A stretch of DNA of 64,000 bases from Alentia gelatinosa. Its lineage: Eukaryota > Annelida > Polychaeta > Phyllodocida > Polynoidae. Under the pieces are notes generated by a model. It saw only the letters and a program-made list of their open reading frames with translations. It was not told where the DNA came from and did not search any database. The stretch spans positions 177,329,263 through 177,393,262 of the forward strand of contig OX465579.1 of the NCBI GenBank assembly GCA_950022655.1, in the 5' to 3' direction. A program made the position numbers and the translations under genes. Each line of letters opens with the position of its first letter. The first letter of the stretch is position 1. This document shows, one piece after another, positions 44,192 to 55,765 of the stretch.

Positions 44192-44542
44192 AGGGGGCTT
44201 CTACCATCCACGACAAGGCTACAACAATGGCGTTCCGACAAGGTCCATGACAGGCCTACGATTGGAAGGCTTGTCGTAGCCTTGTCGTGGTTGGTGAAAC
44301 CCAGTTCCCGACAGGAGTCTACGACAAGGCCACGACAGGCTGCGACTGGAAGCTTGTAGGAAGCCTTCCGACAAGGTTACGACAAAATTGAACATGGTTT
44401 TTCCTACAACTGGACCTTTGTCGTGGAGTGTCATGGTGTGTCGTAAAGCCCCCCTTCTTACCACAAGGCTGCGACAAGCTGCGATAGGAACTTTCTTGTC
44501 GCCGCTTGTTGTAGCCTTGTCGGGGTTGGTGGACGCCTGCCT
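44192..44542. mobile_element. MITE family B, copy 4
   Basis: Flanked by TAA and TTA. agggggcttctaccatccac left; gttggtggacgcctgcct right. Confidence 0.75.
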
Positions 44543-44888
44543 TTATGCCAGGAACTGAGCTCCTGACACACTACGACAAGCGTGCCGACACACTACGACA
44601 CAGAATTTTCAACGTATCGACCCAGGGACTGTTTTCAACTTTCCGAAAAGGCTATATATGATGCATTAATTTATAGTCATAGCTAAGCCATAGCTATGTG
44701 AGAGCCATATCGCAAGCAGTGGGTGCCTGGGGGGCTGTTAGATAAAGTTCGTTCGTTTCTGGTACTGGTCTGAACGATATGATAACTCCAACGATAACCA
44801 ACATCCTGGACATTTTTTTCCCATTCAGTGTCGTAAGACAAAACAGAAGATATTTCCTAAATGAACATTTTCGTATACAACACTTTTT
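44543..44888. other. No gene seen
   Basis: Short unassigned stretch; it includes cgacacactacgac words from the MITE edge. Confidence 0.35.
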
Positions 44889-45050
44889 ATGTCACGAAAC
44901 TAGTGAAACAGGTCCATGACGTGAAGATTTGTCTCATTCTTATGTTTGGGGTCTGCCTTTACCTAAGGGCAGCTACTTGTGTTGTCACGAAACTAGACAA
45001 CCCCGTATGGTGTCACAGACATGTCACGAAACTAGTGAAACAGGTCCCAG
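44889..45050 (-). mobile_element. TIR element family F, copy 4
   Basis: atgtcacgaaactagtgaaa occurs at both 44889 and 45020, with gtctgcctttacctaagggc between. It is the complement of 10229-10390. Confidence 0.6.
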
Positions 45051-45281
45051 GACGATGTTTTCCCGTTCAGTGTTGCAAGACACAACAGAAGATATCTTCT
45101 AAAGGAACATATTAGTATACAACACCTTTTAAGACCCTTAGATTACTGTCATCGTCAAAGCATCTTATGCTTACAACACTTTATTTTATACAACACTATG
45201 GCCCTAAAGATAATTCTGGGATACTTTTATCGTTCGTAAGTTTTTTGTCATTTTTTTTTTTTTTTAATTTTCGTAGTTTAT

Positions 45282-45355
45282 TCATCAGCCCCCTGGCTCT
45301 GGCAACACCTGCACTCTGTACTCACCGTGCCCACGTAGGTGTAGTCGAGGTTATT
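45282..45355 (-). repeat. Duplicated 3' end of exon 45423-45586 with donor
   Basis: gccccctggctctggcaaca, ctctgtactcaccgtgccca and cgtaggtgtagtcgaggtt repeat 45386-45450 with few changes. On the minus strand this reads ACCTCGACTACACCTACGTG, GGCACGGTGAGTACAG: a second GT donor 120 bases downstream of the real one, with only the last 25-30 coding bases copied. Confidence 0.75.
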
Positions 45356-45422
45356 TTTTTTAATTGTTCGTAGTTTATTCATCAGTCCCCTGGCTCTGGC
45401 AACACCTGCTCTCTGTACTTAC

Positions 45423-45586
45423 CGTGCCCACGTAGGTGTAGTCGAGGTTCTCAAAGAAGAGCTCGGACACAGTCTTGATGCGGACGAGATTGCGCTCCTT
45501 CTCCGTCTTGGCATCTACCATCGTGGATTGGCTGATGGGCATGGCCGAACAGTTCCCGCGCTCATGGTCAATCACGTACGCCACTC
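45423..45586 (-). CDS. Exon 5 of membrane protein
   Basis: The acceptor is tcttggttgtAG|GAGTGGC and the donor is GGCACG|GTAAGTAC. It completes a Gly codon from exon 4 and encodes residues 210-263: VAYVIDHERGNCSAMPISQS, TMVDAKTEKERNLVRIKTVS, ELFFENLDYTYVGT. A Cys sits in RGNCSAM. The YVGT end joins RYIRGI of exon 6, giving YTYVGTRYIRGIKCD across the junction, the most LolA-like-looking segment. Both splice sites are copied in neighbouring repeats. Confidence 0.85.
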
Positions 45587-45587
45587 C

Positions 45588-46043
45588 TACAACCAAGAGA
45601 AATGGTGGAAATTATACTACACAACTCCTACAACGAAGAATATTGGTGAAAATAAAAGTATGCTACTCTTAAAACCAGGATTATTAATAACATAAAGGTA
45701 TGCCACTCCTACAACCAAGAGAAATGGTGGAAATTATACTACACAACTCCTACAACGAAGAATATTGGTGAAAATAAAAGTATGCCACTCCTAAAACCAG
45801 GATTATTTATAACATAAAGGTATGCCACTCCTACAACCAAGAGAAATGGTGGAAATTATACTACACAACTCCTACAACGAAAAATATTGGTGAAAATAAA
45901 AGTATGCCACTCTTAAAACCAGGATTATTAATAACATAAAGGTATGCCACTCCTACAACCAAGAGAAATGGTGGAAATTATACTACACAACTCCTACAAC
46001 CAAGAATATTGTTGAAAATAAAAGTATGCCACTCTTAACACCA
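45588..46043 (-). repeat. 122-bp minisatellite carrying the splice acceptor of exon 45423-45586
   Basis: tgccactcctacaaccaaga occurs at about 45579, 45701, 45823 and 45945 (period 122), with three sub-units of about 41 bp in each. On the minus strand the unit reads TCTTGGTTGTAG|GAGTGGCA: acceptor plus the first bases of the exon. Confidence 0.85.
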
Positions 46044-46691
46044 GGGCCCCGTTTAATAAAAAAATGAACGATAAAAAAAGCATCTTACAAGTCTCATCAG
46101 TGGCAAACTGTAGTATAAAAAACTATCGTGGAGGTGGACGAGCATTGGAAGAGAGGATAAAATGAACGATCGTGAGTGGTGTTGAATAAAAAATCGTTCA
46201 TTTTGAAAATATCGTTCAAGTCTCCTCGCGGACGACCACGTTTTCAGCGTCTTAGCCGATGTCAAACTCGTTTTTCATGCACTAAATCCATTCCAAATTA
46301 AAAGATATTTTCAACAAAGATTTCTATTCATATTTGATACATTTATACCAAATTTCGACATTTATTAACGATTGAATCTTTTTTTGTGTGAAATATTTGA
46401 AAATTACTGGAAAAAAAAGTTTGCCATGGATGGAGTTAGAACTCTCAACCTTCAGGTTGAGAGACCAATGCCTAACCTCTTTGCCCACAGAATTATACAT
46501 GTTTAGTGGTCCCCGTGGATATAGGTCAATCATACGATAAACGAACGATATTATGACGGACAACAGTGCTCACATGGACGAGCAGTTTTATGCTACACTG
46601 AAAATAAATTCTCGCTTATTTCTTGTCCATCCTTCAACATATCTTATCATCCGGCCACATGGACGATACATTTTTATTCAAAGGGGCCCAG
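46044..46691. mobile_element. TIR element Q inserted in the minisatellite
   Basis: gccccgtttaataaaaaaat at the left and tttttattcaaaggggc at the right, with CCAGG on both sides, the latter continuing the repeat unit (ccaggattattaat). Non-coding, about 650 bp. Confidence 0.65.
46428..46500 (-). ncRNA. tRNA-like segment inside element Q
   Basis: On the minus strand aaagaggttaggcattgg, an arm ctcaacctgaaggttgag and gagttctaactcc follow in tRNA order. Probably a SINE-like or captured tRNA relic rather than a gene. Confidence 0.3.
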
Positions 46692-47335
46692 GATTATTAA
46701 TAGAATAAAGGTATGCCACTCCTACAACCAAGAGTATTGGTTAAAATAATAGTACGCCACTCCTACAACCAAGCGTATTGGTTCAAGAAGATAGTACACC
46801 ACTTCTACAACCAAGAGTATTGATGAAAATAAAAGTATGTTACTCCTACAATCAAAAATATTGGTTAAAATAATATTATATGACTCCTACAACCAAGAAT
46901 ATTGGTTAAAATAATATTATATGACTCCTACAGCCAAGAATATTAGTTTAAATAATATTATATGACTCCTACAACCAAGAGTTTTTGTTAAAGAAAATAG
47001 TACGCCACTTCTACAACCAAGAGTATTGATTGAAATAAAAGTATGCCACTCCTAAAACCAAGATTATTGATTAAATAAAAGTATGCTTCTCCTACAACAA
47101 AGAATATTTATTGAAATGATACTACACCGCTCCTACAACCAAGAATATTGGTGAAGATAAAAGTATGCCACTCCTAAAAAAAAAGTATTGGATAAAATAA
47201 AAGTATGCCACTCCTACAACCAAGATTATTAGGTAAAATAAAGTATTGGTGGATTAGAGTATTGGTGAAAATAGAAGTATGTCACTCCTACAACTAGGAG
47301 TGTTGGTTAAAATATTAGTATGCCAAATCTATATT
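46692..47335 (-). repeat. Continuation of the acceptor minisatellite, degenerate
   Basis: About 15 units of about 41 bp (ccactcctacaaccaagagt, attggttaaaataatagtat), more diverged with distance from the exon. Confidence 0.75.
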
Positions 47336-47439
47336 ATAGTATCGAACTCAGTGAATATTCCGATACAAGGCGACATAGAACAGATTCTATTCAGCAACCC
47401 AAAATATATGCAGCCTCCTTATTACATGATTAATTTCGC

Positions 47440-47725
47440 CACTTATTAATTTTTCTCATAGACTTAACATGGGTAATTCATACTCAATACCTATGGGGTA
47501 TTTAGAAAAAGCTACACAATGGGGGATTATGTCACAAATCTTAGCCAGTTAGTCAGTGATAGATTGGAGATAAAATCTGAACAGCACTCGATCAATAGCC
47601 ATTGAAAATTTGCCATTCATTTTGGTCTGCTGGGTGAGCTTTGCCTCGTGAGATTACACCGCAACCCAAGCTCGTGGCATATTTTCAGTGGCTATGGATC
47701 TCGATACAGTTCCTTCTTAATGTGT
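47440..47725 (+). repeat. Foldback family I, variant
   Basis: The left module (catagacttaacatgggtaa, atgggggattatgtcacaaa) is shared with 63718-64000. Its stem (cactcgatcaatagccattg against agtggctatggatctcg) is its own, and the loop is gctttgcctcgtgagatt. Confidence 0.6.
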
Positions 47726-48125
47726 CTATCTTTGTATAGGGGACAGAGCCATTGTTAGTTCACGAAGCGGTCACTAGGTGGTCGGGGGACAAACCTGTAT
47801 TCTGGCTCTTTGTTCTTACAAAATTCAACTGCCTTTCAATATTTTACCATGGTTCCCTTGACTCTCTACACCCATCCCAGAGCAGAATGACATAATAACT
47901 AAACCCAAGACATGATATTTTCCATATGGAACACTTTATATAAATATGTGAGCAAGGCTAAAGTTGTGACATTTCCCAATTATCACTCACTTCTTTTCCA
48001 CCTCCATTAGTGAAGAACACCTACTTTTTCACCGCCTTCAGTGAAGAACACCTACTCGTGGGGGCGTCATGGCAGCGCCCATGGATCATAGGCCATATGC
48101 CGTATAGTAATCTGTCTAAACTCAC
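47726..48125. other. No gene seen
   Basis: Intron with a local duplication of ttagtgaagaacacctact at about 48009 and 48038. The small plus frame at 48010 runs antisense through exon 4. Confidence 0.4.
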
Positions 48126-48231
48126 CCGTGTTAAAGTCGTGGACCATCTTGAGTGGATTAAAACCGAACTTGCTGCCGTAGACGGGTTTGAAGTCAAAAC
48201 GTAGAAGCTTCAGGCTGAAGTCGTACCATTC
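48126..48231 (-). CDS. Exon 4 of membrane protein
   Basis: The acceptor is gttctcactAG|GAATGG and the donor is AACACGG|GTGAGT. It encodes residues 174-208 plus the first base of Gly209: EWYDFSLKLLRFDFKPVYGS, then KFGFNPLKMVHDFNT. The aromatic WYDF.LK..RFDF pattern echoes FFDFTYDMEP in exon 2, consistent with repeated modules. Confidence 0.83.
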
Positions 48232-48369
48232 CTAGTGAGAACAAAAATGGAAATTTAAACCACCATTTCAACGGCCAGTAAAACTATATTCTTCATCATC
48301 AACAGGGTTTGGTTACCAGTGGAAGGTCCAGCAAGTCGTAAAAAACGTGAGAAAGGGTATATGGGGTAT

Positions 48370-48790
48370 GGGGTTTTTATCGGTGTCTAATCGCAGAAAT
48401 ATTGTCAACTGCCCCAATATTAGGTGACCTTCCAACGCGATTTTGTTTCTATATCCGGAGGTGCATGGTAAACCATATTGGAGCCATATCGTAGTAGGTG
48501 GACGCCGGACCTAAGGCCTGACGTCCACCTAGAAATTTAGACCTACCGATATGGCACCGATACAAAGAGTAGATATTGGAGACATATCGGGAAGGTGCAA
48601 AATCCTAGACATATGTCTAGACATCCCACTTCACCATGCATCGCAAGGGTTTTTTTTTCAGTGCCTAATCGCAGAAACGTGGTCAACTGCCCCGATATTA
48701 GGTAACCTTCTGACGCGATTTTGATTTTTTTACCGGAAGGTGCATCGTAGACCATATCAGAGCAATATCGTAGTTGGTTGACGCCGGACC
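48370..48790. mobile_element. MITE family A: truncated copy plus full copy in tandem
   Basis: 48370-48511 is the right half only (ttatcggtgtctaatcgcag to gtaggtggacgccggacc). 48515-48790 is a full copy whose left end is slightly altered (cgtccacctagaaatttag). The two share the TAA between them. Confidence 0.75.
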
Positions 48791-48794
48791 TTAT

Positions 48795-49284
48795 AGTGCA
48801 GATAATACATTATAGTGCAGATATTTACTGATTTGTAGTGCAGGTCTGTGATAAGGTGTAGTGCAGGTATATGATACACATTAGTGTAGATATATAATAA
48901 GTTGTAGTGCAGGTATATGATACATTGTATCGCTGATATTTACTGAGTTGTAGTGCGGGCCTATGATAAGGTGTAGTACAGATATATAATATATTATAGT
49001 GTAGGAACATAATACATTTTAGTGCAGATATTTACTGCGTTATAGTGCGGGTATATAATAAGGTGTAGTGCAGATATATAATACATTATAGTGCAGGAAT
49101 ATAATGTATTGTAGCGCTGATATTCACTGAGTTGTAGTGTGGTCTATGATAAGGTGTAGTGCAGGTATATGATACACATTAGTGTAGATATATAATAAGT
49201 TGTAGTGCAGGTATATGATACACATTAGTGTAGATATTTACTGAGTTGTAGTGCGGGTCTATGATCAGATGTAGTACAGACTTA
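48795..49284. repeat. Minisatellite abutting the donor of exon 49286-49408
   Basis: Irregular 30-35-base units (gtagtgcaggtatatgatac, attagtgtagatatataata). The last unit, gatgtagtacagacttac, runs directly into the donor. Confidence 0.75.
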
Positions 49285-49285
49285 C

Positions 49286-49408
49286 ACTCATGGAGGCGGA
49301 GACCTTCATCGTTGTCTCGATACTCTCCTGACGCATCTTGAATGCATTACGTGGCATGGGCTTCGTCTTGGTGTTTCTCATTCCCTTACAGTATATGCCG
49401 CGAGGAAT
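49286..49408 (-). CDS. Exon 3 (RGI module 2) of membrane protein
   Basis: 123 bases, phase 0 at both ends. The acceptor is tatattttgacAG|ATTCCT and the donor is ATGAGT|GTAAGTC. It encodes residues 133-173: IPRGIYCKGMRNTKTKPMPR, NAFKMRQESIETTMKVSASM, S. IPRGIYC is the second RGI-Cys element. The following stretch is strongly basic. Arrays border it on both sides. Confidence 0.83.
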
Positions 49409-50560
49409 CTGTCAAAATATACGTAGATAAATGTATTAGTAAAGGAATAAATAAAACACATAGATAATGGTGTTGTCACCCCCTTACAGTATATGCCGCG
49501 AGGAATCTGTCAAAATATACGTAGATAAATGTGTTAGTATAGGAATAAATAAAACACATAGATAATGGTGTTGTCACCCCCTTACAGTATATGCCGCGAG
49601 GAATCTGTCAAAATATACATAGATAAATGTATTAGTATAGGAATAAATAAAACACATAGATAATGGTGTTGTCACCCCCTTACAGTATATGCCGCGAGGA
49701 ATCTGTCAAAATATACGTAGATAAATGTGTTAGTATAGGAATAAATAAAACACGTAGATAATGGTGTTGTCATCCCCTTACAGTATATGCCGCGAGGAAT
49801 CTGTCAAAATATACATAGATAAATGTATGAATGTATGAATAAAATGATTAAATAACACGAATAGATTATGGTATTTGTTATTCCCTTACAGAATATGCCT
49901 CAGGGAATCTGTCAAAATATACACAATAAATTGTCTGAATATATAAATGAAATTAACATATAAAACAAATAAATTATGGTGTTTGTCATCCACTTAAAAT
50001 ATATGCCTCTGAGAATTTGTCAATATATACAGAGAAAAATGTATGAATATGTGATAGAATAAATAAAACAAATTCATTAGGGTGTTGTCATCTTCTTGTA
50101 AACAGTATATGCTATGGGGAATCTGTCAACATATACATAGATAAATGTATGAATAAAACACATATATAGTGGTAGTGTTTCTCATCCCTTTGAGAAATCT
50201 GCCAAAAATATATAGATAAATGTATAAATATATGAATAGAATGAATAAATGATACAAATAGATAATGGTGTTGGTCATTCCCTTACAGTAAATTCCGCGA
50301 GGAATCTGTCAAAATATACCTAGAAAAATGTATGACTATGCAAGAAATAAGTACATAAAACAAATAAATAATGGGGTTGTCACCCCCTTACAGTATATTC
50401 CACGAGGAGTATTTCAAAATATACTTAGATAAATGTATGAATATATGAAGAAAATGAATAGATACAACAAATAGATTATGGTGCTATCATTTATTTACAG
50501 TGTATGCCTTAGGGAATATGTCAAAATGTACATAGAAAAATGTATGAATTTATGAATAAA
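49383..50560 (-). repeat. 98-bp minisatellite carrying the acceptor of exon 49286-49408
   Basis: cccttacagtatatgccgcg starts at about 49383 (inside the exon), 49481, 49579, 49677 and 49775, a period of 98. The first five units are nearly identical; seven or so further units toward 50560 are increasingly diverged. The shared part includes about 26 exon bases (ATTCCTCGCGGCATATACTG and on) plus the AG acceptor. Confidence 0.9.
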
Positions 50561-50769
50561 ATAAATGAAATAGATATAAAGGATTAGCTGACGAGAATAA
50601 CAGTGATATCATCTGAATTTCAGTTGTCATGACATAAGCGAACTGACATGGGATCACGTCATTAGTCTGGCTATGATTAATTTCAGATTAAATTATTCTG
50701 ATAATTGGATCTAGGATCCAGCTATAAGCAATAGACAATATCACATGAACAATTTTTGACTGTGGCCGC
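50561..50769. other. No gene seen
   Basis: Short AT-rich intron segment. Confidence 0.35.
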
Positions 50770-51310
50770 ACGCACATATACGCTGCCTAAAGGTTGGAGT
50801 GGTCACATAGACTTTGAGCTTGTTGAGTGTGGACTACATGCTCATATACGCTGCCCTAGGCCAAGCGTCCACCCACTACGATAGAATCGTAGACTTCCCG
50901 ATATGGCACCGATACAAAATGTCAAAATCGGTGCCATATTGGGAAAGTGCAAAATCGTAGACATATGTTTAGACATGCCAATCCACCACGCATTGTATGG
51001 GATTTTTATCGTGGTCTAATCGTAGAAACGTGGTCAACTGCCCCGATATTAGGTAACCTTCCGACGCGATTTTGATCTTTTTATCGGGAGGTGCATCTCA
51101 GACCATATCGGAGCCATATCGTAGTGGACGCCAGGCCTAAAGGTTGGAGTGGTCACATAGACTTTGAGCTTGTTCACTGCGGGCCAAATGTTCATATGCT
51201 CTGCCTAAAGGTTAGAGTGGTCACATAAATTTGAACTTGTTAAGCATGGGTCGCAGCCTTATATACCCTGTCTACGGTTTAGAGTGGTCAAATAGACTTT
51301 GAATGTTAAC
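50770..51310 (-). repeat. Inverted copies of the 68-bp repeat, with a family A MITE inside
   Basis: gcctaaaggttggagtggtc, acatagactttgagcttgtt and tgctcatatacgctgcc are the complement of the 54265-55755 unit. About five units flank a family A copy. Confidence 0.75.
50860..51137. mobile_element. MITE family A, copy in the 68-bp repeat
   Basis: ggccaagcgtccacccacta left; right end cgtagtggacgccaggcc, lacking a few bases of the usual gtaggtgg. Splits a repeat unit (gctgcc | cctaaaggtt). Confidence 0.75.
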
Positions 51311-51359
51311 AAAGGATATCCTATGAAATTTCAGATAGGTATTCATAGCCACTTGGTTA

Positions 51360-51637
51360 GGCCTGTCGTCCACCTACTAAGATATGGCTCTGATATGGTC
51401 TACGACGCACCTTCCAATAAAAAATCAAAATTGCGACGGAAGGTCACCTAATATCAGGGCAGTTGACCACGTTCCTGCAGGTAGACACTGAAAAACCCTT
51501 CAATGCGTGGTGAATTTGCATGTTTAGACATATGTCTATGATTTTGCCCCTCCCCGATATGTCTCCGATATTTGTTTTTTGTATCGCTACCATATCGGTA
51601 GGTCTAAATTTCTATCATAGTAGGTGGACGCCAGGCC
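51360..51637. mobile_element. MITE family A, inverted copy
   Basis: TTA on both sides; ggcctgtcgtccacctacta and complement. Confidence 0.8.
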
Positions 51638-52095
51638 TTATGGGCACAAATTGACTAAATGACCAGTCACGTATATTTTCGTGAAGTTATTTACACCGAA
51701 GATGGGCCATCTTCCCACACCCCAAACTTCCAACTACCTTGTTTGTTATAATGAAAATGTATGACAAAACCATGCTACATGGGTGTCAGTTGGGATCATG
51801 GCAAAGGAGAGGAAATATGTCTTTGCCTCATGGAGATTGAGAAAAAATGGACAAATTATTGTTCATGGAACGAGGCTGGGTTGTGTGGGGAAGGTTTGGA
51901 CCACCGTTTATTGCTGTGAATAAGGCCTAATTTGTTCTCTCTGATTTTACATTAAAAAAATTTACAAACTGAAAACGAAAACAAGAATTTCCTTGGATAA
52001 GAACAGCATCCATTCGGCGGTTCCTGAATATATATAGGAAACGAGTTTTATGCACATTCTTCTGCGTTTTCCAGGTAAAGTCCGATTTATACTTT
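51638..52095. other. No gene seen
   Basis: Intron DNA without recognised element. Confidence 0.4.
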
Positions 52096-52617
52096 AAATG
52101 CCAGCCCCCACCTACATCGATTCTGGTTCCGATAGGCCCTACGACTGCCTTCTCGACACAACACTGATTCTATCGTGAGGTCAGCAAAAATCGTGGTAGG
52201 TGGAACAGGTCTCTCCGATTCACTCTACGATACCCCACGATAGGCTGCGATTGAAAACGCCAATAGTAATGGTCCCGATGAAATTCAACACGTTGGTTTT
52301 TTCGTAACCCATCGTAGTTTGATATCAAAATCATGGTTCTTTTACAGTTTAGTTTTTAAATTTTATTGTATTTGTATCTGAAAAATAACATCATGTAATG
52401 TTGTAAATACCTCTAAAAGATTATTTAGATTCATTTCATATTTCCAAAATTATAATGTATTTTAATATCAAATTTCAACCTGAGATTTGATGTTGATAAT
52501 GTCTAGACCATGTCCACGATTTTAAACAATCGGGGACCTCCCGACAGGCTACGATTTGGGCATTTCAAATCGTGGCCATCGGGAAGTACGTCGTAGACCG
52601 TCGGCGTGGATAGGGCC
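52096..52617. repeat. Family D element (diverged)
   Basis: gccagcccccacctacatcg left and several inner inverted words (atcgtggtaggtggaacagg, ggaccagaatc-like gattctggttccgatagg). Related to 57091-57497. The right end is unclear. Confidence 0.5.
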
Positions 52618-52799
52618 TGAACCTTTCACATTACCATCTTTTGAATCGCCGACAAAATCTCGGCGTTTTGATTCTGTCTCTCAGAAAATCCGACAGTGGT
52701 GGCTATGTCATAGAATCTATGCCAAATTGATCTGCGAACATTCTCTGCAAGTCTCGTTTCCCTTTGATAATTTGGCGTCTGTATACATAAAAGAATAGA

Positions 52800-53068
52800 A
52801 ACAATGGTACCTGACTGCAGATCGGTGCCAAATAATCGGCCAATGGAAACAGGCTTTATAAGCTGAGGGATTCGATGTGTTAAGCCCATTTTCATTGGTG
52901 GACGAAAACGGTGTAGATTCTTTTAGTTCTCATAGAAGCCCATTTCTATTTTGCATCAGCTGTACTAAGTGGTTCCTGACTGTAGATCGGTGACGGCCAA
53001 TGGAAATGGGCTTTTAGGAGAACTAAAAAAATCTACACCGTTTTCGTCGGCCGATGGAAACAGGCCTT
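52800..53068. mobile_element. Family E, copy with half-copy in front
   Basis: 52882-53065: aagcccattttcattggtgg and the complement of aggcctgtttccatcggc, with gaaaacggtgtagatt in both arms. A remnant right end (cggccaatggaaacaggc) lies at 52838. Confidence 0.7.
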
Positions 53069-54264
53069 TTAAGTTATAGGATTAGCTAGATATTTGTCAG
53101 GAGAGGGAGTGAGGTATGAACATCATCCTCAACACTGACAATCTCACTGCAGAGTGATTTGCATAAGAGCATTTCGAGGATTAGAGACATTATATGGAAT
53201 CTAAATCACACTGAATATCTGTAAATGGTTTTCAGTTTGCGAGACGTAGAAATAAAATGGATAAGTGAATAAAAAAAAGATCCTCAATCCCTGGCAATGT
53301 GTGAGGTATTCTGAATAATCCGTAAAACTTAACACTCATGACAATAATGTAGTTCTGATTATGGAGTACCTGGAAAACTCGACTTATTCGAGAGGCACCC
53401 ATCTCATAAGATCTCACACTCTCTAAGTCATATTCTGTACTCTCACTACGCTCTATGGAGAAGAATTCTTAACAAACTAGGCTTAGAGCCTCGAGAATCC
53501 ACTGGTCTGCCTCCCGTGCTAAAGACGTACATCAATGCAACCCAAAACCAAACCCAAAACCAATGATGCCACCTAGCGGGAACACTGTGAATACGACTTG
53601 TGAGAGTGTGAGATTTTATGAGAGGGGTGCGAGAGGTACTGACAATAAAAGAATAGATAAATAAATGTTACTGGTTGTATTAATTGGTACCCACATATAA
53701 TTTACACCCCAGTCACACTGGTGTTAAAAATGGCGTTTTCCTGTGTACAAACGTCTACGTTCTTCTACGTATCTTGAAATATTAAACGGGGATATGCGTA
53801 GACGTAAGTCAGAATGTGTCAAAAAACATAGAAAAAACGCCATGTCAGAATCAGTTTTAAAGATTCTAAACTTATCTCTACGCATTTTGAATGCTTAAAT
53901 AAACGCAGTAAAACGCCACAATACGTATACGCAACCGTAAATTAAGCATTAATGAACGTTGAGAAACATACTAAAATGTTAAAGCTAAAGTAACAGTAAA
54001 GTTACAAATCCACAGCCTATATATATATATATATGGTGCTCAAGGCTTGAAATGCGTAGTAAAAACGGAGGTATTCAATATCATTATACTGCATAAGTCA
54101 CTTATTATCTCATTTGTCTTGACTGTGTCGAATCCTTTTTCTACTAGTTTTCCTCGCTACAGCCTATGAACGCGTTGTTAAAAGTGATTCCTGGTGAGTA
54201 TTGCCCGTACTACAGGCTTCAGTGTCAACAGCTAACGCAAGGGGCAGCACGGTAGCTAATGAAT
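53069..54264. other. No gene seen
   Basis: Mixed intron DNA; it contains a short (TA)n at 54018-54034 and an acgtctacgttcttctacg stretch at 53750, unassigned. Confidence 0.4.
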
Positions 54265-55755
54265 ATTCAAATGGACATTAATTTCCAGGTTTAAATCTAG
54301 GCAGCGTATATAGGCGTGTAGCCCACAAGCGTGTAGCTACTTTTACCTTTAGTCAGTGATTTTGAGTATCTGGTCCACACTCAACAAGCTCAAAGTCTAT
54401 GTGACCCCACTAACCTTTAGGTAGCATATACAAGCATGTGGCCCATGCATAACTTTTACGAGGTATATATGAACATGTGGTCCACACTGAGCAAGCTCAA
54501 AGTCAATGTGAACACTCTAACCTTTATGGAGCATATATGAGCGTGTATCCTACACTCAACAAGCTCGAAGTCTATGTGACCACTTTTACCTTTAAGCAGC
54601 GTATATGAGCGTGTGGCCCACACTCAACAAGCTCTAAGTCTATGTGACCACTCTAACCTTTAGGCAGTGTATATGAGCGTGTGGCCCACACTCAACAAGC
54701 TCAAAGTCTATGTGACCACTCTAACCTTTAGGCAGTGTATATATGAACGTGTCACCCATGCTCAACAAGCTCAAAGTCTATGTGACTAATATAACCTTTA
54801 GGCAGGGTATATGAATGTATGGCTTACACTCAACGAGCTCAAAGTCTATGTGACCACTCTAACCTTTAGGCTGCATATATGAGTGTAAAGCCCACATTTA
54901 ACTAGCACTATGGCTATTCGACCACTCTAAGCTTTACGCAGTGTATATGGGCGTGTGGCCCACACTGAACAAGCTCAAAGTCTATGTGACCACTCTAACC
55001 TTTACACAGAGTATATGAGCGTGTGGCCCACACTCAACAAGCTAAAAGTCTATGTAACCACTCTAACCTTTACGAGGTGTATATGAGCATGTGGTCCACA
55101 CTGAGCAAGCTCGAAGTCAATGTGACCGCTCTATCATTTAGGCAGCGTATATGAGCATGTGGCCCATGCTCAACAAGCTCTAAGTCTATGTGACCACTCT
55201 AACCTTTATGGAGCATACATGAGCGTGTAGCCCACACTGAACAAGCTCAAAGTCTATGTGACCACTCTAACTTTTACGAGGTGTATATGAGCATGTGGTC
55301 CACACTCAACCAGCTCAAAGTCTATGTGACCACTCTAACCTTAAGGCAGCGTATATGAGCGAAGCTAAAGGTCTATGTTACCACTCAAACCTTTGTGCAG
55401 AGTATATGAACGTGTGGCCCACACTCAACAAGATCAATGTCTATTCGACTAACATAACCTTTATGCAGCGTATATGAACGTGTCACCCATGCTCAACAAG
55501 CTCAAAGTCTATGTGACTAACATAACCTTTAGGCAGGGTATATGAATGTATGGCTTACACTCAACGAGCTCAAAGTCTATGTGACCACTCTAACCATTAG
55601 GCAGGGTATATGGGCGAAGCTCAAAGTCTATGTGGCCACTCAAACCTTTATGCAGCGTATATCTGCGTATCACCCATGCTCAACAAGCTCAATGTCTATG
55701 TTACCACTCTAGCCTTTATGCAGCGTATATGAACGTGTCACCCACGCTCAATAAA
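54265..55755 (+). repeat. 68-bp minisatellite ending beside exon 55766-55929
   Basis: About 21 units of ggcagcgtatatgagcgtgt, ggcccacactcaacaagctc, aaagtctatgtgaccactct, aaccttta. The last partial unit (cacccacgctcaataaag) stops about 10 bases short of the donor. The same unit occurs inverted at 50770-51310. Confidence 0.9.
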
Positions 55756-55765
55756 GTAGACGAAC

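Noticed and set aside
49383..50560. A CRISPR-like array (regular 98-bp repeats)
   Set aside because: There are no unique spacers; the whole unit repeats, and the setting is a eukaryotic intron.
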